From assembly GCA_964016985.1 (NCBI GenBank), contig OZ024833.1:58231463-58295462 (forward strand): DNA of 64,000 nt, in the 5' to 3' direction. Below, one piece after another: positions 1 to 9,574 of this stretch. Under the pieces are notes generated by a model. The model ran no database searches. It was not told the DNA's origin and saw nothing but the letters and a program-made list of their open reading frames with translations. The translations under genes were made by a program, and so were the position numbers. The DNA is from Anodontia alba. Taxonomy: Eukaryota; Mollusca; Bivalvia; Lucinida; Lucinidae. Position 1 is the first letter of the stretch; each line of letters starts with the position of its first letter.

Positions 1-137
1 CCAAAACAGATACCTGTGCAAACAGTGTAGATCCAGATGAATCCATATTTGCAACAATGAATGTGTCCAAATTCAGAGATGGAAGAGTCCATTTTAGAAA
101 CTCAGGGGTGAAAGGGTTAGGAGTCAAAGTGACTTAC

Positions 138-379
138 TGTAAATATGCTGGATTTTTCAGAAGCTCTCCTGATGTAATGTTAATCTTGCCAGCCCCTGTT
201 CCTAAGAGACTACACCCTTCAAGGCCATTAATAACATTCTGATACTTTCCGGAGCCAACAAACAGGTCAATCATTTCTCCAAATACGATGATCATAAGAG
301 GAAAAGCTGTGCCATGGCATGCCGCACACAACGTCCCAAGACACATCAGAAACACATCGAAACATTTTGAATACTTGAA
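138..379 (-). CDS. ABCB1/P-glycoprotein-like transporter, third visible coding exon (start of TMD1)
   Basis: The 242-bp exon encodes 80 residues plus two bases. It opens FKYSKCFDVF and continues through LGTLCAACHG and PLMIIVFGEMIDLF, the pattern that begins transmembrane domain 1 of ABCB1-type full transporters (a Phe/Tyr-Ser linker, a hydrophobic helix with GT..A..HG, then P-L-M-..-V-F-G-E-M-D). The residues after VGSGK, including NITSGEL with an N-glycosylation sequon (NIT), fit the first extracellular loop. The acceptor is TTTAATTTCAG at 390-380 and the donor GTAAGT at 137-132. It starts in phase 0, matching the donor of the 3040-3215 exon, and ends in phase 2. The ATP-binding domains must lie beyond the left edge. 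In the family, such pumps use ATP to expel hydrophobic compounds across the plasma membrane. Assignment to ABCB is strong; the exact orthologue is not settled. Confidence 0.9.
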
Positions 380-597
380 CTGAAATTAAACATATCTCCA
401 GTTAAGAGGGTATTTAGACAGGTATTTTTCTATCTGTCCAGGAAAACAAGTTGTGGGAACTCATTATAAGTGCCTCACTGAGCTGCTTCTAATGAGTAGC
501 CATATTTGTTTCATCTGCAAATATTCATTTATTGGAATTAAATAGTTCTTGTTAAGAGAGGGTATCTGGTAAATTATTTCCTTATTTCTTTGCAAAA

Positions 598-985
598 ACT
601 TACCATATTCGACCTAATTACTGCACTATGCGCTTGGGTTTATCAAAAATACTTGGAAAACTTGTGTTAAAATATGTACCTACTAATACTAAGGGTACAC
701 TTTACAAAGAAAAAAAAAAAAAATCAGCGAAGGACTTATCAAATGATGCGTATACTATTTTTTTTGTGTTTCTGCATGATTTTCATTATAGCTACAAATA
801 AGAGGTGGTATCCACATAATTTTTTCCTTATTTTGCCACGAAAAGATATGTTGTGGCACTCATTAGAAGCGCCTCAGCGAGGCGCTTCTAATGACTACCC
901 ACAACATATGTTTTCGTGGAGAAATAAGAAAGATATCAGCATTTTTTTTATGAAAAAAAAGCGCCTTATCTGTTGCTATGTATGT
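598..985. mobile_element. Q/A-type palindromic MITE
   Basis: The left end (TTACCATATTCGACCTAATT, near 600) matches the ends of the Q elements at 7941-8595. The centre at 825-930 is a long hairpin whose arms read ATATGTTGTGG and CTCATTAGAAGCGCCTC and meet their inverse copy. A right-hand A fragment follows at 1108-1205 (TTCTAATGAGTACCCGCAAC). Confidence 0.6.
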
Positions 986-1252
986 TGTCGATGCAACTCA
1001 AGTGGGTACCCAAAACATATGCCTTTATAAAGAAGTAGCTATAAATGAAGACTATGTAATTGTTTGAATGAGCACTTTAGGAGTATGTTGTTCTTAGGGT
1101 TGAATATGGTAACTTGTAAATTTTCATTGGAAGTACTTAGGGTGCTTCTAATGAGTACCCGCAACATGTTTTTTCTGGGGATATAAGAAATAGATAATGT
1201 CTAGATATAGTAAAAATATTTATTTGGATATCCTTTTACCTGGAGCTCTGCA

Positions 1253-1799
1253 AAACAAAAAGGTTGATATTGAGCCAGCCCTTGACAAAACCTACAATTA
1301 GACCTTTGTGACCGTCAAGGACCCAGATCAGCCTGTACATCCACCCAGTATGGCAAGGGTTCTTGTTTATCCGTCTTTTGATAGCCTGGAGGCTGTTTCT
1401 GTTGAGGTTTTATGGCCCAGTCAATCCAATGGGGTCATGTCGAGCGCGGTCAGTTTACCCAACCACACGTTTACTGGGCAGGCTTAGTCCTCTAAGTGGT
1501 TAACCAGTATTGAGCACATTCTTTCGCCAGAAATTGACGACTGCCCTTCTTGAATCAGCAGAAGGGAGAAAATGACCGTAGAAATTATTTCATGATCAAT
1601 CTCCACTAAAGAATGTTGCTGACCTCAGCGGGGGTCGAACCTGCGACCTCTTGGTCTCCAGTTGGACTCACATCCAATTGAGCCACTGAGACTGGCTCCT
1701 GGAGGCTGTAGAAGGCACATGCAATCAGTGAAGACTGATAAGACTGCACAGATGCTGGTCGCACAAGACTTTTTGTAGGTTTTATTGTGCACTGGCTCA
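1253..1799. mobile_element. MITE-T, split by a SINE1
   Basis: Left end GAGCCAGCCC with AACCTACAATTAGACCTTTG; the right end (1750-1797) is its inverse, AGGTTTTATTGTGCACTGGCTC. The same ends occur intact at 55768-56001. The SINE1 at 1397-1697 interrupts it, so MITE-T is the older insertion. A hairpin A fragment follows at 1799-1895. Confidence 0.65.
1397..1697 (-). mobile_element. SINE1 copy, full length, with 12-bp target duplication
   Basis: tRNA-derived SINE read on the minus strand: an A-box-like GGCTCAATTGGATG, a perfect B box GGTTCGACCCC, a conserved central domain (ATTCTTTAGTGGAGATTGATC onwards, shortened here), and a 3' end resembling GTTGACTGGGCC with AAAACCTCAAC. CCTGGAGGCTGT flanks both sides (1385-1396 and 1698-1709), a clear target-site duplication within MITE-T. 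The central domain may be the deeply conserved Nin-type SINE domain; that comparison needs alignment. Confidence 0.9.
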
Positions 1800-1915
1800 T
1801 ATATCTAATATCTCCAAGTAAATATGTTAAGTGGCAGGAATTCACAGAGGCAATTCCAGTGAATACCCAGAACATGTTTTTCTGCAGAAATGGGCAAGAT
1901 TACATATATATATGA

Positions 1916-2185
1916 CCCAATGGGGTCATGTCGAGTGCGTTCAGTTTACCTAACCACACGTTTACTGGGCAGGCTTAGTCCTCTAAGCGGTTAACCAGTA
2001 TTGTGCACATTCTTTCGTCAGAAACTGACAACTGCCCTTCTTGAATCAGCGGAAGGGAGAGAATGACCATAGAAAATATTTCATGATCAATCTCCACGAA
2101 AGAATGTTGCCGGCCTCGGCGGGGGTTGAACCCACGTCCTACTGGTCTCCAGTCGGACGGCGCATCCAACTGAGCCACCGAGGCA
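1916..2185 (-). mobile_element. SINE1 copy, 3'-truncated
   Basis: About 90% like the copy at 1397-1697 by eye. The tRNA-like head lies at 2110-2185 and the 3' tail is cut at the conserved CCCAATGGGGTCATG block. No target duplication is seen. Confidence 0.85.
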
Positions 2186-2330
2186 ACACAGCTCCACTTA
2201 TTTTCCATCCTGATTCCATATATAAAATTTCAAGATTCTATCTCTGTGCAAGGTGTCTTTGAAGTTTAGGGCATAATTAAGACCACTCTGCTATTTTTCT
2301 TTCTTATTATTCCATATTTATATTTTAGTG

Positions 2331-2440
2331 TAGATTTTTTCAGAGAAAATAAGATGACATCTCATGTAGATTGCCTGCCAAGCAATCGATTAACATGACA
2401 TGTCGTCTTATTTTCTCTGAAAAATAAAATCAATTTTAGA
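2331..2440. repeat. MITE-C' hairpin core
   Basis: Inverted arms TTTTTCAGAGAAAATAAG and its complement enclose GACATCTCATG and CATGACATGTC. Ends are not identifiable, so this is probably a remnant. Confidence 0.6.
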
Positions 2441-2475
2441 ATATCATTTGCATTTAAGGATTAACCTGTATTTAA

Positions 2476-2663
2476 TGCTTAGCATGTTGGGAGAAATTTT
2501 CAGCAGATGACATTTTGAAATATTTAAAAAAAAAAAAAAAAACCCAAAAAAACAGGTTGACATTTCATGCAAATTGTCTCCAATGTCAAGTCTTGTTTCT
2601 AGGTAAGTAAGAAAAATATCACTAATTTGTGGTCTGCTGAATTAGCCCAGAGCATGGTAAAAG
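2476..2663. mobile_element. MITE-C copy flanked by TTAA
   Basis: TTAA at 2472-2475 and 2664-2667 flank TGCTTAGCATGTTGGG and its degraded inverse. The inside has the AACAGGTTGACATTTCATGC arm of this palindromic family; one arm is eroded. Confidence 0.65.
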
Positions 2664-2689
2664 TTAAGCATTTGGACAGATGGACCCAC

Positions 2690-3030
2690 AGCAACAGATA
2701 GGGCGCTTTTTTCATCCAAAAAATGCTGATATCTTTCTTATTACTCCACGAAAACATATGTTGTGGGTACTCATAAGAAGTGCTTTGCCGAGGCGCTTCT
2801 AATGAGTATCCACAACATATGTTTTCGTGGAGAAAATAAGAAAAATATTATGTAGATACCCCCTCTTATCTGTAGCTATGTCAGGACCTGAGCAAACAGT
2901 CTACTTAGAAGTAATCCCAGAACACAGCATCATTTTTGATACATCAACAGGTAGCTATATGGGGTTGTTGGAACTTTAGGAAAAGTATGGTAAGAGCTAA
3001 AGTGTCCAAATATTTAGGCTAAACAGGTTA
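2690..3030. mobile_element. MITE-A hairpin followed by a MITE-D remnant
   Basis: 2690-2880 is a hairpin with arms TTACTCCACGAAAACATATG / CATATGTTTTCGTGGAG and outer arms of TCTTATCTGTAGCTATG type. 2883-3030 is a D remnant: GAGCAAACAGTCTAC, then ACATCAACAGGTAG, and an end AAGTGTCCAAATATTTAGG. Confidence 0.6.
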
Positions 3031-3039
3031 ATAACCTAC

Positions 3040-3215
3040 CACTTCAAAGAAGCCAACCAACTGTTGTGGCTCGTCTTTTTTCTTCTCGTCTTCTGACTTC
3101 CCATTATCTGACTTCCCATTATCTGCTTTCTCTGGTAGAGGAGAACCATTTTTGGCAACAGCACCATTCTTTGTTTCCATTTCCAGATTGGTCACGTCTG
3201 CTGGGGTGACACGAC
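3040..3215 (-). CDS. ABCB1-like transporter, second visible coding exon (cytosolic N-terminal region)
   Basis: The 176-bp exon has acceptor TTTTCAG at 3222-3216 and donor GTAGGT at 3039-3034. It completes a glycine codon with the upstream exon (phase 1) and ends in phase 0. It encodes a polar, highly charged stretch (RVTPADVTNLE, then Lys/Asp/Glu-rich residues) that finishes in QLVGFFEV, which joins directly to FKYSKCFD of the next exon. This is the expected form of the charged cytosolic N-terminus of ABCB1-type proteins just before membrane helix 1. A 15-bp direct duplication makes a repeated DNGKS. Phase agreement on both sides is the main support, since the region itself is poorly conserved. 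Confidence 0.83.
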
Positions 3216-3374
3216 CTGAAAATACACAATGTACACTTTAGTCTAAGTGGCAACAGGAAGAAAAGACTGTCCTGTAGCTCTTAATAAAGCACCTTTATTT
3301 ATTTTTATTTTCAAACCAAATCTTCTTTTAACCATTAAAGCATCATGCAAAATTGCAACACTTATCTTTTTTAT

Positions 3375-3702
3375 TTTTTTTTTGTGAAAACAGACTTGAC
3401 AGATGATTCACATGAAATGTCAAGCCCAATTTTCTCTATTTTTTTTTTTTTTTTTTTTTTTAATTTAGGATGCCACCTGCTGTTGTTATCTTTCAAAATT
3501 GATGTTTTAGCTTTTTTCACTCTTAGGGCTAATTCAGCAGACGACAAAATGATGTCATTTCTCATTTTTCTCAGAAAATAGGATTTGACATTTCATGCAA
3601 ATTATCTCCATTGGAGACAATTTGCATGAAATGTCAATCCTGTTTTCTGGGAAAGTATTTCAATCTGCAGTCTGCTGACAATTTTACCCACAATGCTAAG
3701 CA
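3375..3702. mobile_element. MITE-C copy beside a C' half-arm
   Basis: 3518-3702 is a MITE-C palindrome centred near 3610 (ATCTCCATTGGAGACAAT), ending AATGCTAAGCATTAA with TTAA at 3703-3706. A C'-type piece (GATTCACATGAAATGTCAAG) with a T tract lies at 3375-3465. Confidence 0.65.
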
Positions 3703-3879
3703 TTAAGGGTTACCATCTCTCCTATTTCTCCACAAAACTATGTAGGACTGCACTGGAATCATTTCAACTATGCAATTCCAAAGAGTAACCCCAGCATTAT
3801 GTTTTGATGCAAAAACAACAAAAAGACAACCATCTGAATATTATCTTGCTCTGAATGCATTATATTCTTCTGGCAATAC

Positions 3880-4105
3880 AGTAAATGACCTAAAATTTCC
3901 CAAACATTTCTTTGCCTAAATTTTGCTTTTAGGCAGTTGCTTTTAGGCAGTTGCTTCTTAAAATGCTTAACGGAACGGCAAACAGTGTAGACCCTGATCA
4001 GACTGCTCCTCAGGAGCAGTCTGATCTGGGTTTGTACTGTTTGCATATGCCACTTTGTTAGAAACGTTGGTATACAAAATTTTTGGACAGTTACTGTATA
4101 TTATT
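3880..4105. mobile_element. MITE-D2 copy
   Basis: Ends GTAAATGACCTAAAATTTCC and AAATTTTTGGACAGTTACTG are inverse-related. The centre (3976-4045) is the shared core, GCAAACAGTGTAGACCCTGA meeting TCAGGAGCAGTCTGATC. A 14-bp unit TTTTAGGCAGTTGC is duplicated at 3927-3955. Confidence 0.65.
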
Positions 4106-4169
4106 ATGGCAGATCCAAGAACAGAAATGACAGCAACTTCCACAGCTCTAGAAAAGGGGGTGAGTGGTA

Positions 4170-4667
4170 TCAGGTACATAATTTTCTTGATTCTCGACAA
4201 AAAGCATAATGTTGTGAGTGCTCATTAGAAGTGCCTTGGCGAGCAACGAGTACCCAAAGCATATATTTTTTGTGGCAAAGAAAGAGAACTATTAATACTT
4301 TTTGACTGAAAAAAAAGTATCTTATCAGCAACAATGTTACAATAACTGTGCACTAACCTCTAGTAAAATCATCCCCATGTGTTGGGACTTTCACATATTT
4401 TGTGTCACTCATTTTGTTTAGACACAACAAACTTTCAAAATTAAACTCCTTCAAATTTGTCTTCAGAAACTACTCTAAAATTTTATCTGAAACCGGCAAT
4501 CCCAGGTTACAACGTTTGAATACCTATACAGGAAATGATGTAAAATGCAACATTTATAACCCCAAGGCAAAGAGACACTAAATTACCCCTAGGCTATAGA
4601 TGACGAATGTCAATTAACATGAATGTACAAACAAACAATTAGAGCAAACAGTTACATTCGGATTGAA
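4170..4667. repeat. Degraded MITE-A hairpin (4170-4330), then nothing recognisable
   Basis: 4205-4290 carries GTTGTGAGTGCTCATTAGAAG and a weak inverse. From 4331 to 4667 the sequence is AT-rich and I see no gene or repeat boundary. Confidence 0.5.
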
Positions 4668-4873
4668 GCTTAGCACTCTGGGTAAAAATTTCAGCAGAAG
4701 ACATTTTGAAATATTTTTCTTATTTTTTCTGGAAAACAGGCTTTGTCATTTCATGCAAATTGTCTCCCTTTGGAGACAATTTGTATGAAATGTCAAAGCC
4801 TATTTTCTGGGAAAAACAAGAAAAATATCAATTTGTCATCTGCTGAATATGCCTAGAGAGTCAGGTAAAGATA
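4668..4873. mobile_element. MITE-C copy
   Basis: Begins GCTTAGCACTCTGGGTAAAA. A hairpin centred at about 4770 has arms TTTCATGCAAATTGTCTCC and its inverse. Ends in a degraded inverse near 4870. Confidence 0.7.
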
Positions 4874-4943
4874 AAAACGAGTTCTGTTGGAAAGGGATTG
4901 TTATGTCAACAAGATTCTAAAGGATTACAATGGAGATGTTTAA

Positions 4944-5129
4944 CCCGTCTCTTGCTGAACACGACATGTCGTGTCTTAGCAAACAGTATAGATCAGATCA
5001 GTTGGATTCGGAAGAAGCCAACTGATCTGAATCTGCACTGTTTGTCATTAAATATGTGAATTTCTATAATCTGATTGGCTGGAAATTAGAAGGGGGCGTG
5101 GCATCTTAATTTATTCAGCATGAGAAGGG
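4944..5129. mobile_element. MITE-B copy with TTAA duplication
   Basis: TTAA at 4940-4943 and 5130-5133 flank CCCGTCTCTTGCTGAA and TTCAGCATGAGAAGGG. It carries the core AACAGTATAGATCAGATCAG with its inverse, and an inverted CCAAT block (CTGATTGGCTGG) beside GGGGGCGTGGC. TTAA plus a CCC start fits the piggyBac superfamily. Confidence 0.8.
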
Positions 5130-5133
5130 TTAA

Positions 5134-5325
5134 GTGCTTTATATGCTGGGTAATAATTTCAGCAGATGGTATTTTGAAATATTTTTCTATTTTTCCCAGA
5201 AAAAAAAAGCTTTGACATTACATCCTAAGGAGATATCAACATAGGCAAAGCCTATTTTTACTGGGAAAAATAAGAATAATATTATCAGTTTGTTGCCTGC
5301 TGATTTTGCTGAGAAAGTGATAAAG
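5134..5325. mobile_element. MITE-C copy sharing a TTAA with the adjacent MITE-B
   Basis: Starts GTGCTTTATATGCTGGGTAA immediately after the TTAA at 5130-5133 and ends AAAGTGATAAAGG before TTAA at 5327-5330. The arms are eroded (TTTGACATTAC; AAGCCTATTTTT). Confidence 0.6.
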
Positions 5326-5344
5326 GTTAATATGAATTAAGGAC

Positions 5345-5587
5345 TACCGTAATTCTCTAAATAGTCATCCATTCCTTACCGAAGTTATTCTAAATTTTTG
5401 AACAAGTGCATTTGAATACCAGGTAATGTTTCTCAGACATGCTGACTGAAGGGGAAACCATGCAGACCCTGTTCAAAATGATCTGGGTCTACATGCTTTC
5501 CTCAAGCACGTCTGTCAGAATATTTTTGGTAAATAAGTTATCCATAATTCTTCACAATTCTTCAGAAGTCTAAAGCTAGTCTGACAA
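5345..5587. repeat. Degraded D-type core region
   Basis: 5440-5535 has ACCATGCAGACCCTG and ATCTGGGTCTACATG as an imperfect hairpin of the D core. No clear ends; the rest is AT-rich. Confidence 0.4.
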
Positions 5588-6060
5588 ATACTGTATTAAC
5601 CTAAATTATTGGTTTGTTTGTGTTGAGGTTTTACAGCCCAGTCAACCCAATGGGGTCATGTCGAGCGCGGTCAGTTTACCTAACCACACGTTTACTGGGC
5701 AGGCTTAGTCCTCTAAGCGGTTAACCAGTATTGTGCACATTCTTTCGCCAGAAACTGACAACTGCCCTTCTTGAATCAGCGGAAGGGAGAGAATGGCCGT
5801 AGAAAATATTTCATGATCAATCTCCACGAAAGAATCTTACCGACCTCGGCGGGGGTTGAACCTGCGACCTCCTGGTCTCCAGTCGGACGGTACATCCAAC
5901 TGAGCTACCGAGGCCGGCTCCTAAGTTATTGGGATAGACAGACTGGGCAAACAATGTAGAATCAGATCAGATACTGCAGAATGCAGCAACTGATGATGGT
6001 CTACACTGTTTGTGACTCATCCAGCAATTTTTACACATATCATCAGGAAGTTGTTTTTTT
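5588..6060. mobile_element. MITE-D split by a SINE1 near its left end
   Basis: The left end (TACTGTATTAACCTAAATTA) is cut by the SINE1, and the element resumes at 5922 with TAAGTTATTGGGATAGACAG, then GCAAACAATGTAGAATCAGA, the inverse core, and CTCATCCAGCAATTTTTACA. Confidence 0.65.
5613..5921 (-). mobile_element. SINE1 copy, full length
   Basis: Complete from the tRNA-like head (CCTCGGTAGCTCAGTTGGATG; B box near 5857) to the AAACAAACC-like tail. Target duplication TAAATTATTGG / TAAGTTATTGG at 5602-5612 and 5922-5932 (one mismatch), inside MITE-D. Confidence 0.9.
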
Positions 6061-6164
6061 TTTTTTTTAAATCAAATTATAGGACAAGAATGCTAAGGCA
6101 TTAAGGTATTCAAATATGAATAGATAGGGTAATATGAGAGCAAACAAGTTTTCCACTGATTAAT

Positions 6165-6366
6165 ATTTACAATAATATGGGCAGATTCAGCAAACAACAA
6201 CTTGATATTTTTTCTTTTTTTTTTTCCTAGAAAAACAGAATCCAACATTTCGTGTGAATTGTCTCCATAATTTGCATTAAATGTCAAATCTGGTTTTCTG
6301 GAAAAATAAGAAAAATAGTTCCATATATTATCTGCTGAAAATTTTACCCAGAGGGCTAAGTGTTAA
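6165..6366. mobile_element. MITE-C copy
   Basis: Arms AACAGAATCCAACATTTCG and AAATGTCAAATCTGGTTTTC. Right end TTTTACCCAGAGGGCTAAG before GTTAAA. Confidence 0.6.
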
Positions 6367-6896
6367 ATAAGAGACAGTTACGTATTTATTCAGTGATTCT
6401 AAAGGATTACACCAACATCTTTTTTGTGATGGATACAAGTGACTGAAAACTTTTGGTGTTTCAAAATTTTAGGCATCTTACAAGCATTGAGGACTTCTGG
6501 ACAGTTTGTGAGTTCAATTCTATAGGAATAGAAATCAAATTATCTAAAAACAATATTGTCCTCGACTCTGCCGTGGCGAATGGTGACTCCTATTTAAAAA
6601 ACAAAACAAAAAAACATCCAGCAAAATTGTTTTGTGGGCCTATGTCTTTTCGGGACTCCTTGTTTCAATATTCTTGTGAGAACATCAAGGACACAGCTTT
6701 CAAAGGTAAGTGTATTTTTCCTAACTCTTAACTCTTTTTTTAACAAACTATCGATTGGAAAGAAGTTTATATGTAAAGTTGAAAGACCACATGTCAAACA
6801 GTGTAGATCTCTATGAGACTGCTCATTATGAGCTGTCTCATCTGGATCTACATTGGTTCCAAAAGCCTATTATTACTGCCTATATCAATCACAACT
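6367..6896. other. Unassigned stretch with one D-type core
   Basis: No gene is recognised. 6783-6862 holds an isolated core hairpin (AACAGTGTAGATCTC ... ATCTGGATCTACATTG). 6453-6731 is open in one frame but resembles no family I know and has no coding support. Confidence 0.4.
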
Positions 6897-7273
6897 GCAG
6901 TAGAAATTTTGAATATTTTTTTTTCCCCAAAGAAAATAAGTCTTGATATTTCATGTGATCATCATCTACCAAGCAGACAATTCACATGAAGTGTCAAAAC
7001 TTATTTTCTCTTAACCTATTCTTGCTGAAAACAACATGCCCTGTCTTAGCAAACAGTGCAGATCCAGATCAGTTGGCTTCTGAAGAAGCCAAATGATCTG
7101 GATCTGCACTGTTTGTCATTAAATATGTGAACTTCTATCAAAAGCCCATATCAAGTAATCTGATTGGCTGGAAGTTATAAGTGGGCGTGGTATCTGAATT
7201 TATTCAGCAAGACAAGGGTTAAAAAAAAAAATAGAATGTCGTCTGCTACAAATTTTGCTTGGCGCTTTAAGGG
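6897..7273. mobile_element. MITE-C' split by a MITE-B
   Basis: Left half to 7010 (AGTCTTGATATTTCATG arms) and right half from 7223 (AATGTCGTCTGCTACAAAT, GCTTGGCGCTTTAAGGG) flank a complete MITE-B at 7015-7218. Confidence 0.7.
7015..7218. mobile_element. MITE-B copy with TTAA duplication, nested in MITE-C'
   Basis: TTAA at 7011-7014 and 7219-7222. Ends CCTATTCTTGCTGAAA and TTCAGCAAGACAAGGG. The core hairpin is at 7050-7115 and the inverted CCAAT block CTGATTGGCTGG at about 7160. Confidence 0.85.
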
Positions 7274-7317
7274 CTAATTCATATCTGCTTACAATTCTTG
7301 TCCATTTTACTACCTAT

Positions 7318-7425
7318 TGCTGTATCTAAATATTATTGGATCAGTGACAACAAACTGTGTAGAACTAAATCAAAGGCCATGTTCTGCAGCATCTGATCTG
7401 GGTCCACATTGTTTTTCGGACACCC
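7318..7425. repeat. MITE-D fragment
   Basis: ACAAACTGTGTAGAACTAAA and its partner TCTGATCTGGGTCCACATTG form a degraded core hairpin. Confidence 0.5.
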
Positions 7426-7477
7426 CCTCCTGACTTTTAGAGTTAATATGTTAATTGTATTTTAAGCTTACATATGT

Positions 7478-7655
7478 AGAGTCAAACCTGTCCTAAAGGC
7501 CACCTGTATTAAGCAAACCTGTCTTTAAAGGCCACTATTTCAGATGCCATTAAAGACAAAGAAGTGGAAATCTACCTGTATTAAGCAAGCACCTGTCTTA
7601 AGCAACCATTTTGGCTTTCCCATAGGTACTTCCTTAATGCAGGTTTGACTGTACT
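7478..7655. mobile_element. MITE-L, TA-flanked inverted-repeat element
   Basis: The left end AGAGTCAAACCTGTCCTAAAG is the inverse of the right end CCTTAATGCAGGTTTGACTG, each next to TA. Inside, AGGCCAC and CTGTATTAAGCAA repeats recur. TA flanks suggest the Tc1/mariner superfamily but do not prove it. Confidence 0.6.
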
Positions 7656-7940
7656 TGTTTTCTTGGCACTATTTTGAAACTGGTGAACAATTTTACAAGT
7701 TGAATCCATTCGTATTTTTAAACTTGTAATAAAACATTATGAGCTGAGCCCATTCGTCGTAGTTTCAGCAAAATGAAGACAATTTTCAGAGGATATTTTT
7801 TTATTTTCTGCACTGAAAAATATCTTGTAGGTACACACTGGAACTGCCACAAGAGACAAATTTACACTGGAACTACCTTGAGGCAATTTCCACAAGATAT
7901 ACAGTATTAGTCTGCAGTGTGTTATTAGGTTTTTTAAAAT
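7656..7940. other. AT-rich stretch without a recognisable gene
   Basis: 7820-7900 carries two copies of ACACTGGAACTRCC, probably a decayed hairpin element. Nothing else is seen. Confidence 0.4.
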
Positions 7941-8595
7941 ACCTTATTAGACCTAATTACTGCACAGTGCGCTTAGATTTTTCAAATTACTGAGAACTTG
8001 TAGTAAAATATCAACCTAACAAGGGCACTCTTTAAAGAAAGATCAGCAGAGAACTTAATGAGGAGCATATTAAATGATGCTTTAGCAATATTATTTTCTG
8101 ATTTTCTTTATAAAAACATAAATTATGTTATGGGTACTCATTTGAATTGCCTCCACTTGTCAAGGTAATTCAAATGAGTTACCACAACATATGTTTTTAT
8201 AAAGAAGTGGATAAAAGTACACTGACTGTAATCTAAAGGCAACTTAATTACCTTACTGTGTGCTTATAAAAGCATGTGCGGCAATTAGGTAGAAAACGGT
8301 ACTTGAAAAACTTGTAGTAAAGTATCCACCTACTAGGGTCTTTTTTTAACGAAAGATCAGCAGAGGACTTCATGAGGAGCGTACTGAATGATGATTATGC
8401 CGTATCATTTATTGATTTTCTTTATAATTCAGCATTTGTTGTGAGTACTCATTTGAATTGCCTCAACTTGTTGAGACAATTCAAATGAGTACCCAAAACA
8501 TAATGTTTTATAAAGAAATAGAAAAAAAGACTACTTAACTGCTTGACTGTGTGCTTATAGGCGCATGTGCAGTAATTGGGTTAAATACGGTATAT
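7941..8595. mobile_element. MITE-Q tandem dimer
   Basis: Two similar units (about 7941-8305 and 8290-8595) each contain an A-type hairpin with GGGTACTCATTTGAATTGCC arms. The left end TACCTTATTAGACCTAATTA and the right end AGTAATTGGGTTAAATACGG are inverse. The junction (TTAGGTAGAAAACGGTAC) appears to serve as right end of one unit and left end of the other. Confidence 0.6.
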
Positions 8596-8756
8596 ACTTT
8601 TTGAGGTTCGAGTGTATTTCTAATCTGCAATGCGATACCTTGCAAACTGATGCAGATTTTTGGACAAACTTTTCAGAATTTGTTTCTTTTTTACCTTATT
8701 AAATAATTTTTTTAAGAAATTATCAATTAAAGTACTGGGATTGTGAATGTTTTTAA

Positions 8757-8963
8757 CTCTTAAAGCGCCAGTCATAACTGCAGCAGACCACAATTTTTTA
8801 TTTATTTATTTTTTTATTTTTCAGAGAAAACAAGTCTTGACATTTCATGTGAACCATCTGCCCAGCAGATGATTCACATGAAAAGTCAAGACTTATTTTC
8901 TATGAAAAATAAAAAAAAAATTCGAATGTTGTCTGCAACAAAGTTTGCTTGGCGCTTTAAGGG
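8757..8963. mobile_element. MITE-C' copy with TTAA duplication
   Basis: TTAA at 8753-8756 and 8964-8967. Ends CTCTTAAAGCGCCAG and CTTGGCGCTTTAAGGG. Strong hairpin centred near 8863, with arms GTCTTGACATTTCATGTGAA and inverse. Confidence 0.8.
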
Positions 8964-8967
8964 TTAA

Positions 8968-9574
8968 TTAACAAGCATCCGGCAATGTATTTGCCTAGTG
9001 ATTTAGCAGAGCTCTTCAGCTGGAGATTATGTAAACTACTAAATGCCAGAATGAAGAAAAAATTGAATGGCTGTTTTATTGAGGGGTGGATGGGATGTGT
9101 GGGGCAGGACTTGTTGAGCTGGGTTCATGAGTTCATTACCCCAACCCCTCCTATCCACAAAGGGTTTATGTGACAAACACATACACATGTTGTACCTACC
9201 TCTAGCTGGGCTGGGCTGTACTCTAATGAGGCCCATGCGAATGCTTCAGGTTTTTCTTTTATTTTTATAGTCCAAATGTACTTGAAAAAATTTATATACT
9301 TCCAAGTAAGAGGATTATCCAGAAAATTATTTTCCCTATATATCTATGAAAACCATTTATCAGAAGCATCTACATCTGTATATTCCCATAAGAACATATG
9401 TTGTGGGTACTCATTGGAAGTGCCTCCCTGAGGTACTTCCAATGAGTATCCACAAAATATGGTGTCATGGAAATGTAAGAAACATAGCTATAGTATACTT
9501 TTTGTTTGAAAAAAGTGTCTTTTCTGGAGCTATGAATTTAATGTTTCATTCTGTAGCAAGACTCCAAATGGCTT
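8968..9574. repeat. MITE-A hairpin (9385-9490) in otherwise featureless sequence
   Basis: The arms CATATGTTGTGGGTACTCAT and its inverse ATGAGTATCCACAAAATATG meet at about 9430. 8968-9384 shows no gene; the overlapping open frames on both strands there look random. Confidence 0.55.

Larger units (their letters stand above)
380..3039 (-). other. Intron of the ABCB1-like gene (about 2.7 kb)
   Basis: Bounded by donor GTAGGT at 3039-3034 and acceptor TTTAATTTCAG at 390-380. It holds Q/A hairpin MITEs, MITE-T split by a SINE1, a second SINE1, and MITE-C and D copies listed separately. No coding sequence is supported in it. Stretch 391-597 is AT-rich with nothing recognisable. Confidence 0.8.

Noticed and set aside
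1606..1875. Open frames over the SINE1 copies with the phrase VAQLDAPSDWRP or LSHRG
   Set aside because: Translations of the tRNA-like head, which recur at 1975-2208, 5771-5959, 51024-51266 and 60599-60841.
3967..4200. Possible further transporter exon at 4085-4200 (minus strand, hydrophobic)
   Set aside because: AVEVAVISVLGSAIIIY looks membrane-like, but no splice phase fits between the exons at 35075 and 3215, and it overlaps a MITE-D2 end.
6453..6731. 92-codon frame with CGPMSFRDSLFQYSCEN
   Set aside because: No recognisable family, no flanking splice or start support, and a competing frame on the other strand of equal length.
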